Shown here: in pieces, positions 45,671 to 54,693 of the stretch | How positions within the stretch are numbered: position 1 is the stretch's first letter | How the letters are laid out: the number at the start of each line of letters is the position of its first letter | DNA from: Nitrospira sp. ND1 | Lineage (GTDB): Bacteria; Nitrospirota; Nitrospiria; Nitrospirales; Nitrospiraceae | Direction of reading: 5' to 3' | Assembly: GCF_900170025.1 (NCBI RefSeq) | Contig: NZ_FWEX01000006.1 | Location: forward strand, 3,215,839-3,279,838 | Length of the DNA stretch: 64,000 bases | Translations under genes and position numbers: made by a program | Notes under the pieces: model-generated | Databases searched by the model: none | What the model was told of the DNA's origin: nothing | The model's input: the letters and a program-made list of their open reading frames with translations, nothing else

Positions 45671-47569
45671 ATGTGTGGTGTAGTCGGAGCGCTGGTCCTC
45701 TCTCCCGGTTCATTCCGTATTTCAGAACCCTATTTGATGCGGATGAGGGACAGTCTGGCCCATCGGGGTCCCGACGGGGCCGGACTGTGGATCGACTCGC
45801 ACGGACGGATCGGTCTGGGGCATCGCCGGCTCTCGATCATCGACTTGAGCGAGGCGGCCCGTCAGCCGATGGCCAATGAAGATGAAACCCTCTGGGTGGC
45901 GTTCAATGGGGAGATTTACAACCATACGGAGATCCGGCGTGAGTTGGAGGCGCTGGGCGGTCATCGCTGGCGGACGGACCATTCAGATACCGAAGTCATT
46001 CTGCATGCGTTCGAGACGTGGGGCATCGACTGCATAGCCAAATTCCGCGGCATGTTTGCGATCGCGCTCTGGGATGTGCGGCGGCAGGAATTGTGGTTGA
46101 TTCGCGACCGTATCGGTGTGAAGCCACTGTATTACAGCCTGCACCACGGCCGGCTGGTCTTCGCCTCAGAGATCAAGGCCTTGCTGCAGGACCCGGAGCA
46201 GCCGCGGGCGCTGCACGAGGAATCGCTCTTCCACTATCTGTCGTTCCTTACGACGCCGGCTCCGCAAACCCTGTTTGACGGCATCAAGAAACTCCCCGGC
46301 GGGACCTGGCTTCGCGTGCGCGCCGATGGGACGATGGAAGAACGTCGGTATTGGGATGTGTGGGATCACACGTCCCCCCTGCTCGGGGAGACGGATGGGG
46401 CCATCGCCGCTCGGGTCCTGGAGAAATTGCGGGAGTCGGTTGCGCTTCGCAAGGTGAGCGATGTGCCGGTCGGTGTGTTTCTGTCCGGAGGTGTCGATTC
46501 CAGCACCAACGCGGCCCTGTTCTCGCAGGGAGACACTCAACGCGTCAGAACATTTACGATCGGCTATGACGGTGATTATCCGAGCTATCGCAATGAACTG
46601 AGTCACGCCCGGTTCATGGCGGAGCAGGTCGGTGCGGACCATCACGAACGATTGCTGTCCCTCGATGATCTCATCGAGTTCTTACCACGCATGGTCGCAC
46701 TGCAGGATGAACCGATTGCGGATCCCGTCTGTGTCCCGGTCTTTTATGTGTCTCAGCTGGCACGCCGACACGGCGTGATTGTCTGCCAGGTCGGTGAGGG
46801 AGCCGATGAGCTGTTCTGGGGCTATCCCTCCTGGAAAACATCCAAGATGCTTGAGGAATGGAACCATTGGCCGGTGCCGTCCTTGCTGAAACGTCTTGGC
46901 CTTCACGGATTGCAATGGTGCGGGTACGGGGAGAGCATTCACTACGAACGGCTGAGACGCGGGATCCTCCATCAACCCGTGTTCTGGGGCGGCGCGGAAG
47001 CCTTTCCGGAAGCCCTGAAACAACGCCTGCTCTCGCCGCGTTTGCAGCGACAATTTCGACACCTGACGTCCTGGGAAGCTATCCGGCCGATCCATAAACG
47101 GTTCCAGGCCAAGGCCTGGGAGCAGGGCCCGTTGCAATGGATGAGCTATCTCGACCTCAATTTCAGGCTGCCCGAGTTATTGCTGATGCGCGTCGACAAG
47201 ATGAGTATGGGGGCGAGTCTGGAAGCGCGGGTGCCGTTTCTCGATCATGAGTTCGTGCAATTGGCCATGAGTGTTCCCGAGGCGGTCAAGACCAGAGGGG
47301 GCGTGGTCAAGACGCTGCTCAAACAGGCGGTACGCGGGGTGATTCCGGACGCGATCATCGATCGGCCGAAGCAGGGATTTGGTGTGCCGGTGCAGGAATG
47401 GATGCAGGGCCGCCTGGGTACGTTGATGCAGGACACACTTGCCGATTTTTGCGACCGGACCGATATCCTAGACAAAGCTGCGGTGCTGGATCTGGTGTGC
47501 CGGCAGCGCGACCCTCGCAGCTGGTACCTCTTTAACCTGGCGCTGTGGTGGAAGGCGTATCTTGCCTAG
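45671..47569 (+). CDS. asnB: Glutamine-hydrolysing asparagine synthase-type amidotransferase
   Basis: A 632-residue two-domain enzyme. The N-terminal glutaminase starts MCGVVGALV with the nucleophile Cys2, then RGPDGAGLWID, GHRRLSIIDLSEAARQPM and FNGEIYNHTEIR. The C-terminal synthetase domain has the ATP loop GVFLSGGVDSSTNAA (about 270) and GEGADELFWGYPSW. AsnB makes asparagine from aspartate, but copies in O-antigen clusters often amidate uronic-acid sugars or act on other carboxylates, and the location here favours that. The initiator is fixed because Cys must be residue 2. A 158-bp gap upstream has no obvious promoter. Confidence 0.88.
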   Translation: MCGVVGALVLSPGSFRISEPYLMRMRDSLAHRGPDGAGLWIDSHGRIGLGHRRLSIIDLSEAARQPMANEDETLWVAFNGEIYNHTEIRRELEALGGHRWRTDHSDTEVILHAFETWGIDCIAKFRGMFAIALWDVRRQELWLIRDRIGVKPLYYSLHHGRLVFASEIKALLQDPEQPRALHEESLFHYLSFLTTPAPQTLFDGIKKLPGGTWLRVRADGTMEERRYWDVWDHTSPLLGETDGAIAARVLEKLRESVALRKVSDVPVGVFLSGGVDSSTNAALFSQGDTQRVRTFTIGYDGDYPSYRNELSHARFMAEQVGADHHERLLSLDDLIEFLPRMVALQDEPIADPVCVPVFYVSQLARRHGVIVCQVGEGADELFWGYPSWKTSKMLEEWNHWPVPSLLKRLGLHGLQWCGYGESIHYERLRRGILHQPVFWGGAEAFPEALKQRLLSPRLQRQFRHLTSWEAIRPIHKRFQAKAWEQGPLQWMSYLDLNFRLPELLLMRVDKMSMGASLEARVPFLDHEFVQLAMSVPEAVKTRGGVVKTLLKQAVRGVIPDAIIDRPKQGFGVPVQEWMQGRLGTLMQDTLADFCDRTDILDKAAVLDLVCRQRDPRSWYLFNLALWWKAYLA

Positions 47570-47978
47570 TGCGCTCAATCTAGCAGGATGCGGAAAAAGT
47601 CCGCCAGCGGCGTTCTCGCAAGACACGGCCGCCTCACGTCTCGGCGGCGTTCACAAACGTGACGCGCGTTGTTCCGCGCGTCGTGAACCTCAGAGACTCA
47701 CCGTACGGCCACGGGACAAGAGCCTGTCTTGGCAAGCTCGGGGTGGGCGGGTATGAGTGTACGATTCGCCTCTTCGCTTGCTGCGGCCTTGCTGGATGGC
47801 CTTTTTGCGCATCCTGCGGGTTATCGTTATGCCTCCACGGCGCATGAGTTGATCGTAGCCTATTGCGCAACCATCGAGTGTTTCCGCAGCTTGCTAGCAA
47901 TCGGGTGCCGTGACAGCCCGTCGGGTACCTTCAGCCGTCTCCTCCTCCCTGTCGAGAGCATCGTTTGGAGCGACTGCC
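47570..47978 (+). other. 409-bp intergenic region containing hairpin element C
   Basis: Bases 47583-47817 are the repeat element. The remaining 160 bases before the heparinase-like gene contain no promoter or gene I can support. Confidence 0.6.
47583..47817 (+). repeat. Dispersed hairpin element, copy C (long form)
   Basis: A 235-bp relative of copies A and B. The left end GCAGGATGCGGAAAAAGTCC and the reverse complement of the right end agree at most positions. It contains the shared block CTTGCTGCGGCCTTGC and a GGCGTTCTCGCA segment identical to copy A. Relative to copies A and B it carries about 110 extra bases in the middle, themselves partly palindromic (ACGCGCGTTGTTCCGCGCGT). It begins 13 bases after the asnB stop. 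Confidence 0.85.
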
Positions 47979-50078
47979 ATGGGTAGCGAGGCACCGCTCG
48001 ATTTTGCAGCTCGTCTCCTGTCGAAAGTGCAGCACATCGGACTGCTTGCAACGGTGCGCATGGGCATCCGCAAGGCCCTTCGTCCCTTCCGCTCGCGGCG
48101 GCATCGTGCTCACGTTTTGCGTCAACCTTACCGGATCGCGAGAGGAGAACTGGCAGCCGCGTTAGGCGTCACTCCCGAAGACCTCCCTGCTGTGGTGGGG
48201 CGAATACGTGGCTCACTGGCGCAGCGTCTTCCGGTTTCACCGGAGAGTGTGGCGGCGATTCGCGCGCTCTATGAACAGCAGGCGCCCGCCGAGCTGGAGG
48301 CGACCGTCGAATCGGCTGACCGGATATGCGGGCATGTATTCGACCTCCTGGGTTCCGGCCCCGTCGCATTGGGAACGACGATCGACTGGCATCGGGATTT
48401 TAAGTCCGGCTACCGCTGGAATCCCGATCAGTGCTTTCTCGACGTGGCCCATGGCCATGAGGTCGGAGTCGATATCAAGGTGCCATGGGAATTGTCACGT
48501 GGTCACCACCTCGTGCTGCTGGCGCAGACCGCTCTCCTGACCGGAGCCCCCACGTACGCAAGGGAATGTATCGCACAACTGACCGGTTGGATCGAAGCCA
48601 ATCCGACCGGCTGTGGGGTCAACTGGGCCTGCCCCATGGACGTTGCGATCCGCGCCGTCAACTGGTTGTGGTCGCTCTCGCTGTTGGCGGAGTCGCCGCT
48701 CATGACAGAGGTGTGGCTGACGGAGGTGCTTGCGTCGCTGGTGGCTCACGGCCGGTTCCTCATGGACAATCTCGAAGTTCGGGACGACGGCGTGACGACC
48801 AATCACTACCTGGCTGATCTCGTGGGATTACTCTATCTCGGCCTCTGCTTGAAGGAAGTCCATGATGCAGAGGGTTGGAAGGCGTTTGCGCTTCGAGAGT
48901 TGGTGCGTGAGATGGATCGGCAGGTGCTTGCCGACGGCGCACACTATGAGTCGAGCCTGTCCTATCACCGCTTGGTGACGGAAATGTTTCTGTCGTCGGC
49001 CGTATTGTGCCGTTGCCATGGGTTGGAGTTGCCGCCGACCTTCCATGATCGTTTGGAGAAGATGTGTGAGTTTGTCCAGGGCTATACCAAGCCCAATGGT
49101 CTGGCTCCGCAAATCGGAGACGGCGATAATGGTCGCCTGCATATTCTGACTGGTTATGGTCATGCCGATGTTCGGGATCACCGCCACCTGCTCGCCTTAG
49201 GCGCGGTGTTGTTCGATCGTCCGGACTGGTGGTCCGCGTCCGGCCCCTCGTGGGTCGAGGGTTTGTGGTTCGGTGGTCTCCGCTGTGCCGCGTGGAGGAG
49301 GGAGCCTGTCTCGGCGCAGAGCGGGAGCCGGGCCTTTCCGGAGGCAGGGCTCTATATACTGCGCGGGCGGGCCGACTATGCCTTGCTCAACTGCAATCCG
49401 CTTGGATCGAGGGGCGTCGGAACCCACAAGCACAACGACCTGCTCGCAGTGGAGATGCATCTCGGGGGGGAAGATATTCTTGTGGATTCGGGTTGTTTTC
49501 TCTATACTTCCGACCCGCAATCCTATAATCGATTTCGCAGCACCCTCTACCACTCAACCGTTAGGGTGGATCAGGCGGAGCAGAACCGTCTCATTCCCGG
49601 GAAGTTCTTTTGTTTGCACCCGGATAGCCGGCTGCATCGTATTCAATGGGACATCGGTGGACCGGTGGAACAGGCCGCGGCGGACCACGATGGATATGAA
49701 CGGTTCTCTCACCCGGTGAGGCACCGGCGTGAGCTGCGAGCCGACTGGCTGAACGGGTCGTGGCGTGTCACGGATCATCTGTTCAGTCCCATGAGCGGTT
49801 CTCGCCCGCATCGTCTCGAATGGACGTTGACCTTTGCGCCCCATTGTTCGTTGCAACCCGCGGAAAACGGATGGTCGGTGGTGACCCCCAGGCAACGGTT
49901 ATGGCTGGACGGTCCGCGGTTGTCCGCGAATGGAACACCTGTGGCCATCGCCCCGCGCCTCGACGAAGAGAGCGTGGCGGAGCAATATGGCAGGGCGCGA
50001 CGGGCTCATTTTCTTCGTTGGAGTTGGGAAGGCTCGCTTCCGGTGGAAGGGGTCTTCACGATTGTATCTCTGGAGTGA
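47979..50078 (+). CDS. Heparinase II/III-like polysaccharide lyase-family protein
   Basis: A 699-residue protein with the (alpha/alpha) toroid of Heparinase II/III N-terminal type (about 75-400). It includes WELSRGHHLVLLAQTALL, and a YESSLSYHRLVTEMFL segment carries the usual Tyr/His residues. The C-terminal beta-sandwich (about 430-690) has a GVGTHKHNDLLAVEMHLGG core, followed by LYHSTVRVDQAEQNRL. No signal peptide is visible, so it may act in the cytosol or on lipid-linked glycan, as suspected for homologues in exopolysaccharide clusters. I chose ATG 47979 with GGAG eight bases upstream over GTG 47910. Substrate unknown. Confidence 0.85.
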   Translation: MGSEAPLDFAARLLSKVQHIGLLATVRMGIRKALRPFRSRRHRAHVLRQPYRIARGELAAALGVTPEDLPAVVGRIRGSLAQRLPVSPESVAAIRALYEQQAPAELEATVESADRICGHVFDLLGSGPVALGTTIDWHRDFKSGYRWNPDQCFLDVAHGHEVGVDIKVPWELSRGHHLVLLAQTALLTGAPTYARECIAQLTGWIEANPTGCGVNWACPMDVAIRAVNWLWSLSLLAESPLMTEVWLTEVLASLVAHGRFLMDNLEVRDDGVTTNHYLADLVGLLYLGLCLKEVHDAEGWKAFALRELVREMDRQVLADGAHYESSLSYHRLVTEMFLSSAVLCRCHGLELPPTFHDRLEKMCEFVQGYTKPNGLAPQIGDGDNGRLHILTGYGHADVRDHRHLLALGAVLFDRPDWWSASGPSWVEGLWFGGLRCAAWRREPVSAQSGSRAFPEAGLYILRGRADYALLNCNPLGSRGVGTHKHNDLLAVEMHLGGEDILVDSGCFLYTSDPQSYNRFRSTLYHSTVRVDQAEQNRLIPGKFFCLHPDSRLHRIQWDIGGPVEQAAADHDGYERFSHPVRHRRELRADWLNGSWRVTDHLFSPMSGSRPHRLEWTLTFAPHCSLQPAENGWSVVTPRQRLWLDGPRLSANGTPVAIAPRLDEESVAEQYGRARRAHFLRWSWEGSLPVEGVFTIVSLE

Positions 50079-50117
50079 CGTTCGGCATGAGATTGCGCTT
50101 GGAGGGTGGGACCTAAG

Positions 50118-50660
50118 TTGAAGAAGGCGTTGACCATCTGGCTGACCGGGTTACCCTGTGCGGGCAAGACGACTCTGGCCAACATGCTCTTTCGAAGCCT
50201 GCTGGCGCAGGGCCTGACCAACGTGGAAGTGTTGGATGGCGATGTCGTCCGTACCCATCTTTCTAAAGGGCTTGGATTCTCCCGTGCCGATCGGGACACG
50301 AACATCCTGCGGATCGGGTGGGTCTGCCAGGTGTTGACCAAGCACGGAGTCTGCAGCATCGTGGCTGCAGTGTCACCCTTTCGAGCCGTCCGGAACGAAG
50401 TGCGTGCGATGATTGAAAAGGTGGGAGGGCCGGGATCGTTTGTCGAGGTGTGGGTGCGCTGCGGGGTTGAGGAATGCATCCGACGTGACGTCAAAGGCAT
50501 GTACGCAAAGGCGTTGCGGGGAGAAATTCAGCAGTTCACCGGCGTGTCCGACCCCTATGAGGAGCCGCTCCAGGCCGACATCGTCGTGGATACCAGTCGT
50601 GAATCCCCGTCTGTCTCGGTCGGGCGCATCCTGGAGGTCGTCAACCGTGGCAATCTCTGA
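50118..50660 (+). CDS. cysC: Adenylyl-sulfate (APS) kinase
   Basis: CysC phosphorylates APS to PAPS, the universal sulfate donor. The 180-residue protein has ALTIWLTGLPCAGKTTLA (P-loop) and LDGDVVRTHLSKGLGFSRAD (Asp-Gly-Asp plus substrate region). RDTNILRIGWV follows, then EVWVRCGVEECIRRDVKGMY and a PYEEPL segment, in family order and length. The start is probably TTG 50118 with GGAGGG upstream. A GTG at 50106 abuts that SD and is less likely. No CysN/CysD sulfurylase is in the window. Together with the sulfotransferase at 56888 it suggests sulfated glycan rather than cysteine synthesis. Confidence 0.93.
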   Translation: MKKALTIWLTGLPCAGKTTLANMLFRSLLAQGLTNVEVLDGDVVRTHLSKGLGFSRADRDTNILRIGWVCQVLTKHGVCSIVAAVSPFRAVRNEVRAMIEKVGGPGSFVEVWVRCGVEECIRRDVKGMYAKALRGEIQQFTGVSDPYEEPLQADIVVDTSRESPSVSVGRILEVVNRGNL

Positions 50661-50662
50661 CC

Positions 50663-52126
50663 GTGGCGGTGCTCGGCGACTCAGCCTCAAAGGGTCGGCC
50701 GGTGGTGGATAGGAGCTTCCTGTGGTTTCTGCTCCCGACGCTGCTCCAAACCCTGATAGGGGTCGGCGTCATGGTTCCGATCACGACGTACTACCTCGAC
50801 CCGGCTGATCTTGGCACCGTCGCCATTCTCACTGCCCTTGCCATGCTGGTGACGCCGCTTGCCTCGACCGGGGACCACTGGGTGCTCTCGACCCATTGGC
50901 ACGCGACACCGGAGTCCGGCCGAAAAGAACTGCTGTTCAACCTGCTGTTGGCCAATCTGGGGATGAAAACCGTGTGGGTGGTGCTGTTCTGGTTGCTCGC
51001 TCCGTTGGTGTTGCCGCAGCTGATTCGAGACTATCGCCCCGAGTACCAGCAGTATTTCGGGTTGGTGTTGCTGGGGTTGTTGGCCGGGACGTTGTGGGGG
51101 ACGCTCAGTCCGTTGATGGTGATCGAACGGGCGCCTGTCAGCCATGCAATGAACGAATCGTTGCAGTGGGCGGCAGGGGCGGCGACGACGTTGGTGGGTC
51201 TCTCGGTGATGAAGATCGGAATCCTGGCCATGTTTCTTGCGCCGATCGCTGCGGGCCTTGCCTCCATCCTGCACGGGTTTCGTTATGCGGTTCGCCGGGT
51301 CTCTCTGCGGCCCAGCCTGCATTGGAGCAAACAAATCGTTCAAAGCGGTCTGCCGGCGATTCCGTTCAGTCTGATGGACGTGGTGGCCAACAGCATGGAT
51401 CGCTTTATCATTCAGCGGTGGTTAGATCTCTCGACATTGGGCATCTATGCCCATTCGCAAAGTTATCGCGGAATGTTCGTCACGGTGACCAAAGCCTATT
51501 CACGGACCATGACGCCCACGTTCCTGGAGTTGTTTGCGGGGAATCCTCGCCAGTCGCAGCGACAAGTTGAAGAGGCCGTGTCGCTGTGGTACCTCTGTGT
51601 GGCGGCAGGAGGCATTCTGGTCACGCTGTTTTCTGCCGAGGTGATTCATCTTTTAACGCATGGGAAGTTCGATCGGGCGGCCGAGCTGGTGCCCATCTGG
51701 TTTCTGCTCGTGTTTGCGCACAGCATGGGAATGCCGTTTACTCAGTACCTGCTGACGGTGCGTCAAAACGTCCTACTGTCCTGGTCGTCGATTCTGATGA
51801 GCCTCGGGACGGTGGGGTTGGTCGCTGCCGCCACCTGGCTGTTCGGTGTCATCGGGGCAACGAGTGCGGCGGTCTTTGGCGCTTTGGCGTTGCATGGGAT
51901 GCGGTTTGTTCTGGCGCGCCGGTTCGGGTGCCCCTACGGGCTTGAAACGGGTGCGCTCTGGAGTATGGGCGCCGTGCTCGCCGTGTATGTGCTGACCTAT
52001 CGGGTGGGGTTGCCGTTTTCGGCAAAAATGATGATGGCAGCGGCCGTCATGACGGTGCTGTGGATCAAGACGGCGTCGCTCTGGTCGTGGCAGGCCGTGG
52101 CGCGACTCTGGTCGGCGCCGAAATGA
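50663..52126 (+). CDS. Oligosaccharide flippase family protein (Wzx-like)
   Basis: A 487-residue MOP-superfamily membrane protein with about 12-14 hydrophobic segments spread along its length. The N-terminal helix FLWFLLPTLLQTLIGVGVMV is followed by a YYLDPADLGTVAI segment, a phrase typical of Wzx/RfbX flippases (Y.p.eyG...l). A central DVVANSMDRFIIQRWLDLS also fits. It would move undecaprenyl-linked oligosaccharide to the periplasm for polymerisation or ligation. The GTG start lies two bases after cysC. It is the only flippase in the window and could serve the ligase-like protein at 41817. Confidence 0.87.
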   Translation: MAVLGDSASKGRPVVDRSFLWFLLPTLLQTLIGVGVMVPITTYYLDPADLGTVAILTALAMLVTPLASTGDHWVLSTHWHATPESGRKELLFNLLLANLGMKTVWVVLFWLLAPLVLPQLIRDYRPEYQQYFGLVLLGLLAGTLWGTLSPLMVIERAPVSHAMNESLQWAAGAATTLVGLSVMKIGILAMFLAPIAAGLASILHGFRYAVRRVSLRPSLHWSKQIVQSGLPAIPFSLMDVVANSMDRFIIQRWLDLSTLGIYAHSQSYRGMFVTVTKAYSRTMTPTFLELFAGNPRQSQRQVEEAVSLWYLCVAAGGILVTLFSAEVIHLLTHGKFDRAAELVPIWFLLVFAHSMGMPFTQYLLTVRQNVLLSWSSILMSLGTVGLVAAATWLFGVIGATSAAVFGALALHGMRFVLARRFGCPYGLETGALWSMGAVLAVYVLTYRVGLPFSAKMMMAAAVMTVLWIKTASLWSWQAVARLWSAPK

Positions 52127-52224
52127 ATCGCATGGAATGCCGGTGTGTCGCCGGCCTTGGTGCAACCAGGCCGCGATAGCGGCCGTAGCGATGCATATGA
52201 GATAACCTTTGAAAGGAGACGGCA

Positions 52225-53556
52225 ATGGCAGGTGAGAGGTCAACTGGTTCTTCGCAGCAGGACGGCGGCACCGCGCGCGCGTCCGGTCAGCTCGTCAGTG
52301 ACGAGCCGGCAGGAATGGTCAGCGGCCATTTCAGCCATTGCCAGAATTGCGGGCATCAGCCGCTCCTCACGATCATGGATTTCGGCCACCATCCACCCTG
52401 CGATTCATTGGTGCGTCCGGCACAATTGACCAAGCCCGAGCCGTTTTATCCGTTACACCTCTTTCGCTGTGAACGATGCGGGCTTGTGCAAATCGATTAT
52501 TCCGTCGACCCTGCGGAATTGTTCTACGAGGGGTATCCCTACATGACCGGAATTACCGGCGCGCTTAAAAGTAATTTTGATGCGATGGCCGGGAAGGTGA
52601 TCGAGACCTTAGGCCTTCAGCCCGGGAGCCTGGTCATCGACATCGGATCGAACGACGGCACGATTTTGGAGGGATTCAAAGCGAGAGGGATGCGCGTGTT
52701 GGGCGTAGAGCCGACGGGTATCGCGAAGATCGCCAATTCGAGAGGGATTCCGACTCTGCAGGCGTTCTTCAGCGAGGACGTCGCGCAGGGTATTTTAAAG
52801 AAGGAAGGGCCGGCATCCCTGATTACGGCCGCCAACGTCTTTGCGCATGTCGCCAACCTCGGTCCCTGTCTCCGCGGCATTCATGCGTTGCTGGGGGACC
52901 GGGGCACGTTCATTTCCGAGTCGCACTATCTGCTTGATCTGATCGACACGTTGCAATATGACACGATCTACCACGAGCACCTGCGCTTCTATTCGATCAA
53001 GCCGATGCAGGATATGATGAAGCGGTTTGGCTTCAGCGTGGTCGATGCCGAGCGAATTCCGAATCATGGCGGATCCATTCGGGTCTATGCCGTGAAAGGG
53101 ACCGGCAATAATCCCAGCGGCCGGCTCCAGGAGTTGGTCAAACAGGAGGAATCGTACGGTCTCTACGGGTCTGCCTTGTACGCCACCTTCGCCCAGCGCG
53201 TCAGGCAATCCAAATGGAAACTCATGCACCTGTTGTCGGACTTGAAGATGAAGGGGCATCGGATCGCGGGCATCGGATCTCCCGGCCGGTCGAGCACGGT
53301 GATGAACTATTGCGGCATCGGTCCGGACTATCTGGATTACACGGCCGAGCAGGCGACATCACTCAAGGTGGGATTGTTCACGCCGGGCACGCATGTGCCG
53401 GTGGTGGATGAGAAGCGTCTCTTTGAAGATCAACCGGAGTACGCGCTGGTCTTGGCGTGGCATCTGGGAGAGACGATCCCTCGGAAATTGCGCAGCAAGG
53501 GATTGCGGTCGAAGTTTATCATGCCGTTGCCCGATCCCGTCATTCTCGACTGGTAG
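52225..53556 (+). CDS. Sugar C-methyltransferase-like protein (zinc-binding domain plus SAM methyltransferase)
   Basis: A 443-residue protein with three parts. The N-terminal zinc-binding region has paired Cys (HCQNCGHQ and FRCERCGLVQIDYSV). The SAM domain has SLVIDIGSNDGTILEGFKA (about 134). The C-terminal domain has IAGIGSPGRSSTVMNYCGIG, typical of the TylCIII/NovU class of NDP-hexose C-methyltransferases. The TIYHEHLRFYS segment (about 250) holds the His/Glu catalytic pair of the family. It could make a branched-chain 3-C-methyl sugar. Mere carboxyl or O-methylation cannot be excluded. GAAAGGAGACGGC precedes the ATG. Confidence 0.85.
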   Translation: MAGERSTGSSQQDGGTARASGQLVSDEPAGMVSGHFSHCQNCGHQPLLTIMDFGHHPPCDSLVRPAQLTKPEPFYPLHLFRCERCGLVQIDYSVDPAELFYEGYPYMTGITGALKSNFDAMAGKVIETLGLQPGSLVIDIGSNDGTILEGFKARGMRVLGVEPTGIAKIANSRGIPTLQAFFSEDVAQGILKKEGPASLITAANVFAHVANLGPCLRGIHALLGDRGTFISESHYLLDLIDTLQYDTIYHEHLRFYSIKPMQDMMKRFGFSVVDAERIPNHGGSIRVYAVKGTGNNPSGRLQELVKQEESYGLYGSALYATFAQRVRQSKWKLMHLLSDLKMKGHRIAGIGSPGRSSTVMNYCGIGPDYLDYTAEQATSLKVGLFTPGTHVPVVDEKRLFEDQPEYALVLAWHLGETIPRKLRSKGLRSKFIMPLPDPVILDW

Positions 53557-53577
53557 CGCCGGGGCCCGGAGCGTCGC

Positions 53578-54693
53578 ATGGCGAAACTCAGCGTTGGCAT
53601 CATCGGGACCGGGTTCGGCGCGAAGGTCCATGCGCCTGCGTTCCGAACTATTCCAGGCGTCGAGGTCATGGCGATCGCCGGGCAGGATCGTCGCAAGGCG
53701 GCGCTGGCTGGGCAGACGTTGGGCATTCCGACCGTCCACGATTCGTGGCAGCAGTTGATCGACGATGAGAAGGTTGAGGCGGTCGTCGTCGCCGTTCCAC
53801 CGTCGGCTCATTTCGATGTGGTGACGGCGGCGTTGCGGGCAGGTAAACATGTGTTGTGTGAAAAGCCGTTCGGCGTCGATGCCGGCCAGGCCGCGCGGAT
53901 GTGGGAGCTGGCTCGCGCGAGCGACAGGGTCTGCATGGTCGACTATATGTTTCGGATGGCTCCGGAGCGGGTTCGATTGAAGGAGTTGCTCGATGGCCAC
54001 GAGATCGGGCGGATCATCAGAGTGACCGTCGAATGGACGGTCCGGGGGCGCGCCGCCGGAAACAGTGCCTGGTCGTGGCAGTTTGATCCGTCTTTCGGAG
54101 GGGGCGTGTTGTTTGCGTTCGGGGCGCATGTCGTCGATTACCTTCAATGGTTGGTCGGCCCCGTCCGGAGCGTGGCCGCCCGTCTGAGCACCAGGGGCGG
54201 ACCAGCGCAATTCGTTCCCATGGATCGTCCCGTCGCGGCGGATACTTTGGACGCGATGCTGCTGCTGGAAGGCGACATTCCCGTATCGATCACGGTGTCG
54301 AATGCGACACCCGGAGGACGCGGACACTGGCTCACGATGTACGGGGAGCGCGGGGCGTTGCTCGTTGGAAATGCCAACCTGGCCGAAACCGTCATCGGCA
54401 CCAGGCTGTATCAGTCGGATATGACGACTGGGGCATTGCGGGACATACCGGTCGCGTCGATGGGCGGTGAAGGAGTGACTGACGGACGGACCCTGCTGGT
54501 CGGTCGCGTTGCCCAGAGTTTCGCGGGTGCCATTCGGTCCGGAATCTCAGCGGCCCCCTCATTTGAAGATGGCTGGCGCGCGCAGGTTGTCATGGACGCC
54601 ATGCGTCTGGCCCACGACCAGCAACGCTGGACGCCGGTACGGTTTCCGACCGGGCAGGATCAGTTCCCGAGCCCCGGCCGGCGCGTTCAATGA
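53578..54693 (+). CDS. Gfo/Idh/MocA-family oxidoreductase
   Basis: A 371-residue NAD(P)-dependent oxidoreductase: LSVGIIGTGFGAKVHAPAF (Rossmann), then HVLCEKPFGVDAGQA with the family Lys (about 98), and a C-terminal domain with FGGGVLFAFGAHVVDYLQWL holding the active-site His. Members in glycan clusters oxidise or reduce UDP/dTDP-sugars. It differs clearly from the lipid A cluster homologue at 15787. Its stop overlaps the following glycosyltransferase start (ATGA), so the two genes are coupled. Confidence 0.86.
   Translation: MAKLSVGIIGTGFGAKVHAPAFRTIPGVEVMAIAGQDRRKAALAGQTLGIPTVHDSWQQLIDDEKVEAVVVAVPPSAHFDVVTAALRAGKHVLCEKPFGVDAGQAARMWELARASDRVCMVDYMFRMAPERVRLKELLDGHEIGRIIRVTVEWTVRGRAAGNSAWSWQFDPSFGGGVLFAFGAHVVDYLQWLVGPVRSVAARLSTRGGPAQFVPMDRPVAADTLDAMLLLEGDIPVSITVSNATPGGRGHWLTMYGERGALLVGNANLAETVIGTRLYQSDMTTGALRDIPVASMGGEGVTDGRTLLVGRVAQSFAGAIRSGISAAPSFEDGWRAQVVMDAMRLAHDQQRWTPVRFPTGQDQFPSPGRRVQ

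Noticed and set aside
45671..47569. Assignment of the AsnB-type gene as an exosortase-system amidotransferase
   Set aside because: No exosortase, PEP-CTERM protein or other genes of that system are visible, so the broader family name is kept.
52169..52184. GGCCGC-GATA-GCGGCC hairpin as a terminator after the flippase gene
   Set aside because: The stem is only six base pairs and no T tract follows. The next gene appears to continue the same run.
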